This document shows, one piece after another, positions 63,176 to 64,000 of a stretch of DNA of 64,000 nucleotides. The stretch comes from Comamonas badia DSM 17552 (GTDB taxonomy: Bacteria; Pseudomonadota; Gammaproteobacteria; Burkholderiales; Burkholderiaceae_C). The position numbers and the translations under genes are program-made. How positions within the stretch are numbered: position 1 is the stretch's first letter; the number at the start of each line of letters is the position of its first letter. The notes under the pieces were generated by a model, which made no database searches, had not been told where the DNA came from, and was given only the letters and a program-made list of their open reading frames with translations. Location: NCBI RefSeq assembly GCF_000484635.1, contig NZ_AXVM01000005.1, positions 186,001 through 250,000 of the forward strand, written 5' to 3'.

Positions 63176-64000
63176 ATGAACTGGAATGACTGTGAAATTT
63201 TCTGCCACGTGGTCGAGCATGGCGGCTTTTCTGCCGCCGGCAATTACCTCGGGCAGCCCAAGTCCAGCATCAGCAGTGCCGTGCAGCGCCTGGAGGAGGA
63301 ACTGGACACGCGACTGCTGGAGCGCACCACGCGCAGCGTGCGCGTGACCGAAGCTGGCGACATCCTTTACCAACGCACCGCGCACCTGTTCACCCGCCTG
63401 CGCGAGGCCTGCGACGAGACGCTGACCTCGGGGCGCGTGGTGGCCGGCACGCTGCGCATCGCCGCGCCCTATGAGTTCGGCGCCCACCATGTCGGGCCAG
63501 TGGCCTGCAGGGTGATGGCGGCCTTCCCGGAATTGCAGGTGCATATCGAAGTCGAGCACCGTCCCATCAACCCGCTCACCGAGCCCTACGACATCGTGTT
63601 CGCCATGCTGGAGAGCCCGCTGCCCGCGTCCACGGTCGTCATCCGGCGCATGTTCTCGCTCGAACGCGGCCTGTTCGCCGCGCCGGAACTGGTGCAGACC
63701 CTGGGCCAGCCGCGCTCGCCGGACGACCTGCGGCAGTGGCCGCTGCTGGCCAGCACGGTGGACACCCAGTGGTCGTTTGCCGACCACCATGGCATCGACC
63801 ACCACGTGCCGATCAAGGCGCCGCGCATCGTCAGCAACAACGCCGACTTCCGCGTGCAGGCGGCCGTCGCCGGGATGGGTGTGACGCGCGTCACCGCGAC
63901 CTTCTGCGCGCCGCAACTGGCCGGTGGCACGCTGGTACGCCTGCCCATGCCGGGCTATGCCTGCGAGCCGCTGCGCGTCTATGCGCTGCTGCCGGGCAAA
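63176..64000 (+). CDS. LysR-family transcriptional regulator, 3' end outside window
   Basis: 275 codons are visible with no stop. The DNA-binding domain (residues 1-60: CHVVEHGGFSAAGNYLGQPKS, then LLERTTRSVRVTEAG) and the effector domain from about 88 (AGTLRIAAPYEFGAHHV) are present. LysR proteins are about 300 aa, so little is missing. It is divergent from the flavin monooxygenase, which it probably activates when its aromatic inducer is present. GTG at 63173 is an alternative start. Confidence 0.93.
   Translation, partial: MNWNDCEIFCHVVEHGGFSAAGNYLGQPKSSISSAVQRLEEELDTRLLERTTRSVRVTEAGDILYQRTAHLFTRLREACDETLTSGRVVAGTLRIAAPYEFGAHHVGPVACRVMAAFPELQVHIEVEHRPINPLTEPYDIVFAMLESPLPASTVVIRRMFSLERGLFAAPELVQTLGQPRSPDDLRQWPLLASTVDTQWSFADHHGIDHHVPIKAPRIVSNNADFRVQAAVAGMGVTRVTATFCAPQLAGGTLVRLPMPGYACEPLRVYALLPGK

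Overview
The window is about 64 kb of GC-rich chromosome from a betaproteobacterium. Gene content and order point to Burkholderiales, most likely Comamonadaceae (the Acidovorax/Comamonas neighbourhood). The supporting signs are LysR regulators paired with CoA-transferase genes, extra-cytoplasmic-type solute receptors, the DUF6776-like/bactofilin/erpA trio, pilS-pilR next to ampD and a ccsA-like gene next to ffh, a lysine/alanine-rich histone H1-like protein, and short intergenic repeats with a TTGATAGCT core. This taxonomic call rests on protein similarity judged by eye. No rRNA or tRNA gene is visible.

Layout. 1-3.9 kb: a CaiB-type CoA-transferase (cut by the window edge), an acyl-CoA dehydrogenase, a MaoC/FAS1-like hydratase and a LysR regulator, probably a small CoA-ester degradation module. 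4.0-7.7 kb: a DegP-type periplasmic protease followed by a two-component system. 7.6-10.9 kb: divergent metR/metE. 11.0-16.3 kb: rplM-rpsI, a coiled-coil membrane protein, bactofilin, erpA, an MFS exporter, anmK. 16.3-25.3 kb: M23 endopeptidase, tyrS-glmU-orphan histidine kinase, cbpA-cbpM, an Lrp regulator and divergent glmS.

25.3-35.2 kb is the clearest accessory block and looks less GC-biased than its surroundings. It holds a MocR-type regulator, divergent to a run of ten genes: alpha/beta hydrolase, SDR, periplasmic receptor, EctD-like 2-oxoglutarate dioxygenase, a four-gene Liv-type ABC transporter and a split two-gene thiamine-diphosphate decarboxylase. I read it as uptake plus hydroxylation, oxidation and decarboxylation of an unidentified organic acid. 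It is the best candidate for an undescribed pathway here.

35.4-43.4 kb: mpl, a conserved unknown, a thioredoxin-like protein, accB-accC-prmA, a zinc-ribbon membrane protein and a PfkB kinase. 43.4-49.1 kb: H1-like protein, ampD, pilR, pilS, a small PP0621-like protein and a cytochrome-assembly-type membrane protein. 49.1-59.7 kb: ffh, a D-amino-acid-lyase-like enzyme, miaB, a small secreted protein, mnmH, apbC, folE, two small membrane proteins, a DMT transporter and a YecA/SEC-C protein. 59.8-64 kb: a solute receptor, an NADP-binding oxidoreductase, a flavin monooxygenase and a divergent LysR regulator (cut by the edge), probably a second catabolic module.

Several genes serve cell-wall turnover and amino-sugar supply (anmK, glmU, glmS, mpl, ampD, the M23 peptidase) although they lie in separate transcription units. 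Notable non-gene features are a 161-bp imperfect palindrome beside mnmH, a ~200-bp element with inverted ends between the first two genes, TTGATAGCT-type repeats that have entered several reading frames, and a 38-codon upstream ORF that begins with a copy of the accC start.
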